NCBI RefSeq assembly: GCF_021462225.1
Contig: NC_061794.1
Location: forward strand, 17,439,784-17,503,783
DNA: 64,000 nt
Origin: Girardinichthys multiradiatus
Lineage: Eukaryota; Chordata; Actinopteri; Cyprinodontiformes; Goodeidae
Direction: 5' to 3'
A program made the position numbers and the translations under genes. Under the pieces are notes generated by a model that saw only the letters and a program-made list of their open reading frames with translations, did no database searches and was not told the origin of the DNA. This document shows, in pieces, positions 61,301 to 64,000 of the stretch (positions are counted from its first letter, which is position 1; the number at the start of each line of letters is the position of its first letter).

Positions 61301-63575
61301 TAAACAGAATCAGGTGCTTCACAGCAATCTCTAAGTTTGCTAAACCAACCTAGATTAAAAATACTTTCATCTTTTACCTATTAAGTAGATTACATTTTGT
61401 ATCTAAATTGATAGTAACTGAATACTTTGTAGGCATGGAGTCAAACATGTGCTGAACCAATACTACACATCTTACCTGTTGATTTTCAGTGAGTTGATGA
61501 GTTAGCAACTACAGGTCCTTCTCAAAATATTAGCATATTGTGATAAAGTTAATTATTTTCCATAATGTAATGATGAAAATTTAACATTCATATATTTTAG
61601 AGTCATTGCACAGTAACTGAAATATTTCAGGTCTTTTATTGTCTTAATATGGATGATTTTGGCATACAGCTCATGAAAACTCAAAATTCCTATCTCACAA
61701 AATTAGCATATCATTAAAAGGGTCTCTAAACGAGCTATGAACCTAATTATCTGAATCAACGAGTTAACTCTAAACACCTGCAAAAGATTCCTGAGGCCTT
61801 TAAAACTCCCAGCCTGGTTCATCACTCAAAACCCCAATCATGGGTAAGACTGCCGACCTGACTGCTGTCCAGAAGGCCACTATTGACACCCTCAAGCAAG
61901 AGGGTAAGACACAGAAAGAAATTTCTGAACGAATAGGCTGTTCCCAGAGTGCTGTATCAAGGCACCTCAGTGGGAAGTCTGTGGGAAGGAAAAAGTGTGG
62001 CAGAAAACGCTGCACAACGAGAAGAGGTAACCGGACCCTGAGGAAGATTGTGGAGAAGGGCCGATTCCAGACCTTGGGGGACCTGCAGAAGCAGTGGACT
62101 GTGTCTGGAGTAGAAACATCCAGAGCCACCGTGCACAGGCGTGTGCAGGAAATGGGCTACAGGTGCCGCATTCCCCAGGTCAAGCCACTTTTGAACCAGA
62201 AACAGCGGCAGAAGCGCCTGACCTGGGCTACAGAGAAGCAGCACTGGACTGTTGCTCAGTGGTCCAAAGTACTTTTTTCGGATGAAAGCAAATTCTGCAT
62301 GTCATTCAGAAATCAAGGTGCCAGAGTCTGGAGGAAGACTGGGGAGAAGGAAATGCCAAAATGCCAGAAGTCCAGTGTCAAGTACCCACAGTCAGTGATG
62401 GTCTGGGGTGCCGTGTCAGCTGCTGGTGTTGGTCCACTGTGTTTTATCAAGGGTAGGGTCAATGCAGCTAGCTATCAGGAGAGTTTGGAGCACTTAATGC
62501 TTCCATCTGCTGAAAAGCTTTATGGAGATGAAGATTTCATTTTTCAGCACGACCTGGCACCTGCTCACAGTGCCAAAACCACTGGTAAATGGTTTACTGA
62601 CCATGGTATCACTGTGCTCAATTGGCCTGCCAACTCTCCTGACCTGAACCCCATAGAGAATCTGTGGGATGTTGTGAAGAGAACGTTGAGAGACTCAAGA
62701 CCCAACACTCTGGATGAGCTAAAGGCCGCTATCAAAGCATCCTGGGCCTCCATAAGACCTCAGCAGTGCCACAGGCTGATTGCCTCCATGCCACGCCGCA
62801 TTGAAGCAGTCATTTCTGCCAAAGGATTCCCGACCAAGTATTGAGTGCATAACTGTACATGATTATTTGAAGGTTGACATTTTTTGTATTAAAAACACTT
62901 TTCTTTTATTGGTCGGATGAAATATGCTAATTTTGTGAGATAGGAATTTTGGGTTTTCATGAGCTGTATGCCAAAATCATCCGTATTAAGACAATAAAAG
63001 AGCTGAAATATTTCAGTTAGTGTGCAATGAATCTAAAATATATGAATGTTAAATTTTCATCATGACATTATGGAAAATAATGAACTTTATCACAATATGC
63101 TAATATTTTGAGAAGGACCTGTATAGGAACAGGTACTCTAATTATCTGGGTTCCAGTAAAACATTCACTGTTGCTAAAGTATTATACCTGTCATTGCTGA
63201 CGTTAAGAGGTTCCCCCTTCGACATGTCGCTGTTCATGCTTGGAGAAGGAGACACTGGTCTTTGGTGTTCAGGTGAGCTTTAAAACAAATTGTAGCGTAC
63301 GTTAAACTTTTATCTAGAGTTGTAACATATTTATAATCCTCTAAAGCATCTGCCGAGCCTCCGCAATATTTGTAATATATTTTTCTAAATGCATCATAAA
63401 GCTCCCAAAGAGTGGTTCAGCTTCTAAATGTTTCATAGAATGAAACAACAAACATTGTGAAATTCCCTACCGGTGTTCTTCGTCTCTGAAGTTCAAAGGT
63501 TCATTCTTAGATATGTTGCTTTTCATGGAAACGCTGCTTGGCGTGGGGGAAACTGGTCTTTCTTTCCCGGGCCAC
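33781..63575 (-). CDS. Teleost NLRC3-like NLR gene, whole visible span (5' end outside)
   Basis: A single minus-strand gene model of 17 exons: four pairs of N-terminal cassettes, linker, three truncated FISNA/NACHT-like exons, full FISNA-NACHT, two LRR exons, linker, B30.2. All junctions have GT-AG sites and matching phases (2-2 for cassettes, 1-1 for the truncated NACHT exons). The exons sum to 5491 bp and 1829 complete codons plus stop. Such receptors are cytosolic sensors: NACHT is an ATP-driven oligomerisation switch, while LRR and B30.2 are candidate ligand-binding parts. The family is known to be hugely expanded in fish. What is odd is the run of extra P-loop exons and the tandem array of cassettes. 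No start-codon exon or promoter is in the window. The model is inferred from sequence; splicing of every exon into one mRNA is untested. Confidence 0.8.
34305..34591 (-). other. NLR intron (linker to B30.2)
   Basis: A 287-bp AT-rich intron with donor gtgag at 34591 and acceptor 'tttcag' at 34305. Nothing else recognised. Confidence 0.75.
34592..34638 (-). CDS. NLR mini-exon: DHGG linker
   Basis: A 47-bp exon, found by reading between the LRR and B30.2 exons because those two do not join in phase directly. It has acceptor 'gtacag', donor 'gtgag', and encodes F-D-H-G-G-K-H-R-L-K-P-G-W-N-K with split codons at both ends (Cys in, Tyr out). This is the 'VDHGGE-R-KPG--KY' linker normally found between LRR and B30.2 in fish NLRC3-like proteins. 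It restores the frame exactly, which confirms the model. Confidence 0.88.
34950..35126 (-). CDS. NLR LRR exon 2
   Basis: A 177-bp exon with one leading base, 58 codons and two trailing bases. It reads L-A-G-C-Q-V-T-D-N-G-C-S-S-L-A-K-A-I and then L-K-L-L-D-L-T-Y-N-H-P-G, a typical ribonuclease-inhibitor-type leucine-rich repeat of fish NLRs ending L-E-K-V. The acceptor ends 'tgaag' and the donor is 'gtgagt'. It follows the 36285-36461 exon in phase. Confidence 0.9.
35127..36284 (-). other. NLR intron containing a Tc1 relic
   Basis: Intron between the two LRR exons. Most of it (about 35390-36090) is the decayed Tc1-like element described separately. Confidence 0.75.
35390..36090 (-). mobile_element. 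Decayed Tc1-like element with duplicated, inverted C-terminus
   Basis: The antisense of a Tc1 transposase related to the DD34E elements at 49707-63121. From 35400 it reads backwards through the C-terminus ('ggggctccttttgcatgaat'), the E region ('attctctatggggttcacc'), the second D region ('gtgccaagtcctggtagg') and upstream to about 36010. A second, inverted copy of the C-terminal coding end ('gcaaaaggaggcccaactaa') lies at 36066-36085, so the inverted arms include coding sequence. Many frameshifts; not functional. Confidence 0.75.
36285..36461 (-). CDS. NLR LRR exon 1
   Basis: A 177-bp exon with acceptor 'tttacag' and donor 'gtaagt'. It encodes L-S-W-C-E-L-T-E-E-S-C and then L-T-E-L-D-L-S-H-N-D-L-L-D-A-G-V, a standard NLRC3-like leucine-rich repeat. 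Its first base completes the Leu codon split from the NACHT exon (N-T-T-L-L-S-W-C), the usual junction in this family. Only two LRR exons are present, a short horseshoe compared with many relatives. Confidence 0.92.
36462..39100 (-). other. NLR intron containing Tc1 debris
   Basis: A 2.6-kb intron between the NACHT and LRR exons. It holds decayed Tc1-like sequence at about 37730-38760; the remainder is unrecognised AT-rich DNA. Open frames at 36566-36944 on either strand lack motifs. Confidence 0.7.
37730..38760 (+). mobile_element. Decayed Tc1-like transposon
   Basis: Plus-strand traces in the right order: 'aacatcatggtatgggctg' (the N-I-M-V-W block, near 37967), 'ccaaacaagacaatagtctc' (second D region, near 38098), then 'gaatggccaggccagagtcc' (W-P-G-Q-S-P, near 38562) and 'aaaatctgtgggctcacctc' (near 38593). 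The order is broken by a 400-bp unrelated segment and by many indels. Dead. Confidence 0.6.
39101..40889 (-). CDS. NLR main exon: FISNA + full NACHT
   Basis: A 1789-bp exon with acceptor 'tttttag' at 40890 and donor 'gtaag' at 39100. Residues about 1-95 are the fish-specific FISNA region (L-K-E-Q-F, L-L-N-E-V-F-T-D-L-Y-I-I-E-G, C-D-I-F-K-P). NACHT follows with Walker A G-V-A-G-I-G-K-T, Walker B I-L-I-V-L-D-G-F-D-E-C, sensor W-I-T-S-R-P, then the winged-helix/HD2 part including F-C-F-V-H-L-S-I-Q-E-Y-L-A-A-L. The reading is open throughout, with every key residue present. It should bind and hydrolyse ATP to drive oligomerisation in the cytosol. It is the only complete NACHT in the gene. It joins the preceding exon through a split Glu codon and the following LRR through a split Leu codon. 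Confidence 0.95.
40890..43276 (-). other. NLR intron
   Basis: A 2.4-kb intron. The stretch 42075-42260 ('tattggcccgatttagcccg', 'gtaccagtgttgtgcc') looks like a fragment of a dispersed fish DNA-transposon repeat, class uncertain. Nothing else recognised. Confidence 0.6.
43277..43999 (-). CDS. NLR truncated NACHT exon 3
   Basis: A 723-bp exon (a multiple of three, phase 1-1) with acceptor 'ctaatcag' and donor 'gtaag'. An N-terminal FISNA-like stretch comes first (R-Q-K-N-L-E-S-S-L-K-K-R-F, then L-S-D-I-F-K-D). Next is a P-loop G-E-A-D-K-G-K-S, which still fits GxxxxGK[ST]; then L-F-L-L-D-G-L-D-A in the Walker B position; then W-I-T-S-Q-P, with Gln replacing the sensor Arg. The exon stops at R-I-T-E-I-R-G, exactly where the full NACHT continues into its helical/winged-helix part, so everything after the nucleotide-binding core is absent. 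It carries extra Lys-rich sequence after the P-loop. It diverges from the other two truncated copies. It could bind nucleotide but is unlikely to switch normally; decoy or scaffold roles are speculation. Confidence 0.85.
44100..44726 (-). CDS. NLR truncated NACHT exon 2
   Basis: A 627-bp exon, phase 1-1, with acceptor 'ttgacag' and donor 'gtaag'. It begins G-G-D-A-K-G-K-N-D-L, then has C-E-I-V-K-F-D-K-S and N-D-L-F-S, an intact Walker A (G-V-P-D-I-G-K-T), and I-C-F-I-L-D-G-L-E-K-C, where the second acidic pair of Walker B is changed (E-K instead of D-E). W-I-V-S-Q-P follows with the sensor Arg lost. It ends soon after K-I-P-S-E-Y, lacking the helical, winged-helix and HD2 parts. It is almost a copy of the 45384-45983 exon but carries about eight more residues before the P-loop (E-K-K-T-L-L-G-S-K-K-L-R). 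Confidence 0.85.
44727..45383 (-). other. NLR intron with a relic exon
   Basis: Intron between truncated NACHT exons 1 and 2. It contains the relic start of a third exon type at 45212-45256. Confidence 0.75.
45212..45256 (-). pseudogene. Relic start of a truncated NACHT exon
   Basis: On the minus strand the sequence after the acceptor-like 'ctgattag' reads AAACCTTTTAGCAACAGAA. This matches the first bases of the 43999 exon (AAACCTTTCAGCGACAGAA), then continues with a deletion to 'tcactgaagat', also found in that exon. A TAG in the original frame (from CAG) and the deletion show it is dead. It implies that the duplicated unit once held two exons. Confidence 0.75.
45384..45983 (-). CDS. NLR truncated NACHT exon 1
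   Basis: A 600-bp exon, phase 1-1, the first P-loop exon in transcription order. It begins G-D-A-K-G-K-N-D-L and contains the intact Walker A G-V-P-D-I-G-K-T, F-I-L-D-G-L-E-K-C in the Walker B place and W-I-V-S-Q-P for the sensor. It ends after I-P-A-E-Y-I-K-K. Nearly identical to the 44100-44726 exon, differing by a few residues and a short indel before the P-loop. The reading is open and the splice sites are intact, so it is probably expressed. Confidence 0.85.
45984..46595 (-). other. NLR intron
   Basis: A 612-bp AT-rich intron, mostly part of the 1284-bp duplicated block. Confidence 0.7.
46596..46642 (-). CDS. NLR linker exon before the P-loop exons
   Basis: A 47-bp exon with acceptor 'gcctgcag' and donor 'gtgag', encoding V-T-N-T-T-Q-L-K-T-G-E-K-S-E-K. 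It enters with one base to complete the Arg codon left by the cassette exons and leaves with one base for the Gly of the next exon. It is the only phase-2-to-phase-1 adapter seen, which is why I include it; there is no known domain. Confidence 0.7.
46643..48706 (-). other. NLR intron before the cassette array
   Basis: A 2-kb AT-rich intron. No exon or named repeat recognised before the segmental duplication starts at 48298. Confidence 0.55.
48707..48796 (-). CDS. NLR N-terminal cassette exon type 2, unit 1
   Basis: A 90-bp exon, phase 2-2, encoding S-P-E-H-Q-R-P-V-S-P-S-P-S-M and then S-K-G-E-P-L-D-V-S-N-D. This is the Ser/Pro-rich repeat of about 30 residues found at the N-terminus of many fish NLRC3-like proteins ('RP-SP-PS--SMKSD-S---P--F'). 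Acceptor 'tttaaag', donor 'gtataa'. Joins in frame to the linker exon at 46642. Confidence 0.82.
48990..49094 (-). CDS. NLR N-terminal cassette exon type 1, unit 1
   Basis: A 105-bp exon, phase 2-2, encoding W-P-G-K-E-R-P-V-S-P-T-P-S-S-V-S-M-K-S-N and then P-L-N-F-R-D-E-E-H. The closest match to the family repeat. Acceptor 'attcaag', donor 'gtaggg'. Because both ends are phase 2 it can be skipped or multiplied without breaking the frame. Confidence 0.82.
49376..49475 (+). mobile_element. Tiny Tc1 relic repeated in units 1-3
   Basis: 'cagccagagtcctgacctca' is the S-Q-S-P-D-L-N region of a Tc1 transposase, followed by degraded sequence. It recurs near 52397-52496 and 57321-57420, so it predates the duplication. 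Confidence 0.55.
49707..51274 (+). mobile_element. Tc1-like DD34E element, unit 1 copy
   Basis: Flanked by TA (49705-49706, 51275-51276). Inverted repeats of 200 bp (49707-49906 and 51075-51274) start CAGGTCCTTCTC. It sits antisense in an NLR intron. Same location as the copies in units 2 and 3, so it was duplicated together with the unit. Confidence 0.92.
50035..50997 (+). pseudogene. Tc1-like transposase, unit 1 (dead)
   Basis: Collinear with the intact copy at 61840-62844 but damaged. Codon 31 is TGA where the intact copy has CGA (Arg). A 42-bp in-frame deletion removes 14 residues after R-I-P-Q. The third catalytic Glu of N-P-I-E-N-L-W is Lys (P-I-K-N). An initiation at 50176 would still lack the N-terminal DNA-binding helices. 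The C-terminus (K-G-F-P-T-K-Y) is intact. Confidence 0.92.
51728..51817 (-). CDS. NLR N-terminal cassette exon type 2, unit 2
   Basis: Identical in sequence and splice sites to 48707-48796. Open, phase 2-2. Confidence 0.8.
52011..52115 (-). CDS. NLR N-terminal cassette exon type 1, unit 2
   Basis: Identical in sequence and splice sites to 48990-49094. Open, phase 2-2. Confidence 0.8.
52728..54337 (+). mobile_element. Tc1-like DD34E element, unit 2 copy
   Basis: A 1610-bp element with TA at 52726-52727 and 54338-54339 and 200-bp inverted repeats. Its right TA is also the left TA of the next element. Confidence 0.92.
53056..54042 (+). pseudogene. Tc1-like transposase, unit 2 (dead)
   Basis: Same TGA at codon 31 as in units 1 and 3. 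It also stops early at S-V-K because 'aaagga' became 'aaatga', losing the last six residues. The catalytic D, D and E are all present (S-D-E-S, P-H-D-L-A-P, P-I-E-N). The Gln before the second D is Pro here and in unit 3, unlike units 1 and 4. Confidence 0.92.
54340..55941 (-). mobile_element. Tc1-like element, D-to-E spacing 38, unit 2 copy
   Basis: A 1602-bp element between TA 54338-54339 and TA 55942-55943. The ends start CAGTACAGAC. The inverted arms are unusually long, about 270 bp (54340-54612 and about 55674-55941), because the last 30-40 transposase codons ('atgccaagagtgtgtgg') are repeated in inverted orientation at the other end. The gap between the second D and the E is 38 residues, the spacing of the DD38E (Intruder) group; that assignment rests on spacing alone. 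Confidence 0.9.
54503..55544 (-). pseudogene. Tc1-like (DD38E-spaced) transposase, unit 2 (dead)
   Basis: Starts at 55544 with M-P-R-K-K-Q-L-S-K and a helix-turn-helix (V-A-I-I-T-L-R-N-E-G, V-S-P-S-A-V-A-K-T). It hits TGA after A-D-D-K-F-I (55326). The DNA then still encodes L-T-A-A-Q-I-R-E-Q and W-S-D-E-S-K-F. A small deletion near 55010 shifts the frame, and another TGA precedes G-G-V-M-V-W. The last part (54970-54503) is open with the second D (Q-Q-D-N-D-P-K-H) and E (N-P-I-E-M-V-W). Confidence 0.9.
55944..56242. other. Single-copy part of the unit beside the Tc1 pair
   Basis: About 300 bp of AT-rich DNA present in units 2 and 3, of which about 260 bp is absent from unit 1. No feature recognised; the absence marks a deletion in unit 1. 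Confidence 0.6.
56652..56741 (-). CDS. NLR N-terminal cassette exon type 2, unit 3
   Basis: Identical to 48707-48796, splice sites included. Confidence 0.8.
56935..57039 (-). CDS. NLR N-terminal cassette exon type 1, unit 3
   Basis: Identical to 48990-49094, splice sites included. Confidence 0.8.
57652..59261 (+). mobile_element. Tc1-like DD34E element, unit 3 copy
   Basis: A 1610-bp element with TA at 57650-57651 and 59262-59263 and 200-bp inverted repeats. Confidence 0.92.
57980..58966 (+). pseudogene. Tc1-like transposase, unit 3 (dead)
   Basis: Shares the codon-31 TGA with units 1 and 2, and the early S-V-K stop and P-H-D-L with unit 2. It keeps G-Y-R-C-R-I-P where unit 2 has G-K-R-C-H-I-P. 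Confidence 0.92.
59264..60865 (-). mobile_element. Tc1-like element, D-to-E spacing 38, unit 3 copy
   Basis: 1602 bp, the same as 54340-55941 with a few substitutions; TA at 59262-59263 and 60866-60867. Confidence 0.9.
59427..60468 (-). pseudogene. Tc1-like (DD38E-spaced) transposase, unit 3 (dead)
   Basis: Carries the same stops and frameshift as the unit 2 copy, so it was already dead when the unit duplicated. Open parts are 60468-60250 and 59894-59427. Confidence 0.9.
61512..63121 (+). mobile_element. Tc1-like DD34E element, intact, unit 4 insertion
   Basis: A 1610-bp element with 200-bp inverted repeats (61512-61711 and 62922-63121), flanked by TA (61510-61511 and 63122-63123). In units 1-3 the same site reads 'agcaactataggaac' without the element, so the empty allele is seen directly. 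It contains a full open transposase. It inserted after the unit was duplicated and is the youngest mobile element in the window. Confidence 0.96.
61840..62844 (+). CDS. Tc1/mariner transposase, intact (334 aa, DD34E)
   Basis: A single open frame of normal Tc1 length. The paired helix-turn-helix region spans residues about 1-115 (Q-K-E-I-S-E-R-I-G-C-S-Q-S-A-V-S-R; the second half is introduced by G-R-K-K-C-G-R-K-R). The DDE domain follows: first D in L-F-S-D-E-S-K-F, second in F-Q-H-D-L-A-P-A-H, E in N-P-I-E-N-L-W-D, with 34 residues between the second D and the E. It ends I-S-A-K-G-F-P-T-K-Y. Unlike the three sister copies, codon 31 is CGA, the C-terminus is complete and no residue of the triad is changed. 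The enzyme cuts at its inverted repeats and inserts at TA. Its ATG (61840) matches the start in sister copies and lies about 130 bp inside the left repeat. Activity is inferred, not shown. Confidence 0.95.
   Translation: MGKTADLTAVQKATIDTLKQEGKTQKEISERIGCSQSAVSRHLSGKSVGRKKCGRKRCTTRRGNRTLRKIVEKGRFQTLGDLQKQWTVSGVETSRATVHRRVQEMGYRCRIPQVKPLLNQKQRQKRLTWATEKQHWTVAQWSKVLFSDESKFCMSFRNQGARVWRKTGEKEMPKCQKSSVKYPQSVMVWGAVSAAGVGPLCFIKGRVNAASYQESLEHLMLPSAEKLYGDEDFIFQHDLAPAHSAKTTGKWFTDHGITVLNWPANSPDLNPIENLWDVVKRTLRDSRPNTLDELKAAIKASWASIRPQQCHRLIASMPRRIEAVISAKGFPTKY
63188..63277 (-). CDS. NLR N-terminal cassette exon type 2, unit 4
   Basis: As in the other units but with one substitution (Asp to Asn in P-L-N-V). 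Splice sites intact. Confidence 0.8.
63471..63575 (-). CDS. NLR N-terminal cassette exon type 1, unit 4
   Basis: Identical to the other type 1 exons. The most 5' exon of the gene visible here; the acceptor requires an upstream exon leaving two bases of a codon, which lies beyond the window or was not recognised. Confidence 0.78.
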
Positions 63576-63693
63576 CTTGAATACAAGTTTTAAAAAGCTT
63601 TTAAATTATAACAAAAATATCTATGACAATTTATGTTGAAGTATTACAGCAAAATTTGCTTTTTACAATAGAGACCAAATGTTAGTGGCCTAC

Positions 63694-64000
63694 GCAATAT
63701 GGAAGCAAATCGTTACCATATTTCCAATAAAAAAGCATTTTCAGAAATGCTTTTTCATTTTAAGAATGTGGCTGCATTGTTTGACTCATAAATGAAATTA
63801 GTAATCAATAATCCTATTTGCATTTTAATTTTCTTCTTCTAGACTGCTCATTCTTTCACTTAATTAAAATGAAGAAAAAGACATTTGAGATTTATTTTTC
63901 AAATGTACCCCAGCAAATAGATACCAAAATTCAATTTGAAATGTAAAATTTCAAAATGAAAAAGCATTTCCAGAAATGCTTTTTCATTTTAAGAATGTGG
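63694..64000. repeat. AT-rich tandem or MITE-like repeat with palindromic core
   Basis: A 40-bp block with the palindromic core 'aaagcattt..aaatgcttt' occurs at about 63730-63771 and again at 63959-64000, 229 bp apart, and the second copy runs off the window. It may be the start of a tandem array or the two ends of a small element. Class unknown. Confidence 0.7.

Larger units (their letters stand above)
61167..63693. repeat. Segmental duplication unit 4 (partial, with extra insertion)
   Basis: Matches the first part of the other units but stops at 'tacgca' near 63693, where units 1-3 continue with 'cacagataataag'. It is interrupted at 61512-63121 by its own DD34E element. Confidence 0.92.

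Noticed and set aside
50176..62844. Several open frames of 60-130 codons antisense to the DD34E transposases
   Set aside because: They repeat identically in each copy and are shadows of the transposase frame; no domain or start context.
48298..63693. Regularly spaced repeats as a CRISPR or satellite array
   Set aside because: Units are kilobases long and contain exons and transposons; this is segmental duplication in a vertebrate genome.

Overview
The window reads as AT-rich vertebrate nuclear DNA, almost certainly from a ray-finned (teleost) fish. The evidence is a FISNA-NACHT-LRR-B30.2 immune receptor gene of the teleost NLRC3-like type, split into small phase-compatible exons, surrounded by fish-typical repeats: several Tc1/mariner families, an RTE-like LINE, an L1-like LINE, a hAT with a BED finger, MITEs and LTR-like debris. 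There are no operons and no prokaryotic features.

Layout. 1-33780 is gene-poor. I recognise no host exon there, only transposons: decayed Tc1-like relics (1298-1450, 5955-6715, 14165-14930), a nearly complete RTE-like LINE with a 12-bp target duplication (6767-10116), an almost intact Tc1-like element with one frameshift (17149-18408), and a three-level nest in which a MITE-like element lies inside an L1-like LINE, itself inside a hAT element (27845-31614).

33781-63575, minus strand, is one NLR gene whose 5' end lies beyond the window. In transcription order it has four pairs of short N-terminal cassette exons (105 and 90 bp), a 47-bp linker exon, three truncated FISNA/NACHT-like P-loop exons (600, 627 and 723 bp), one full FISNA-NACHT exon (1789 bp), two 177-bp LRR exons, a 47-bp linker exon and a B30.2 (PRY-SPRY) exon ending in a stop. 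The splice sites and phases I read join every exon in frame, giving 5491 bp in the window and 1829 complete codons before the stop. This agreement supports the model strongly, although no transcript was seen.

The cassette exons sit in a tandem segmental duplication of four units (48298-63693) with spacings of 3021, 4924 and 6536 bp. Units 1-3 carry an antisense Tc1-like element (DD34E) at the same place. Units 2 and 3 also carry a second Tc1-like element (D-to-E spacing 38) that shares the TA of the first. Unit 4 carries a separate, fully open DD34E copy (334 aa, 200-bp inverted repeats, TA duplication) in a site that is empty in units 1-3. That insertion explains the spacing exactly: 4924 + 1610 + 2 = 6536.

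The two most notable things are the multi-P-loop NLR architecture with an expanding N-terminal cassette array, and the apparently intact, recent Tc1 insertion with built-in empty-site controls.
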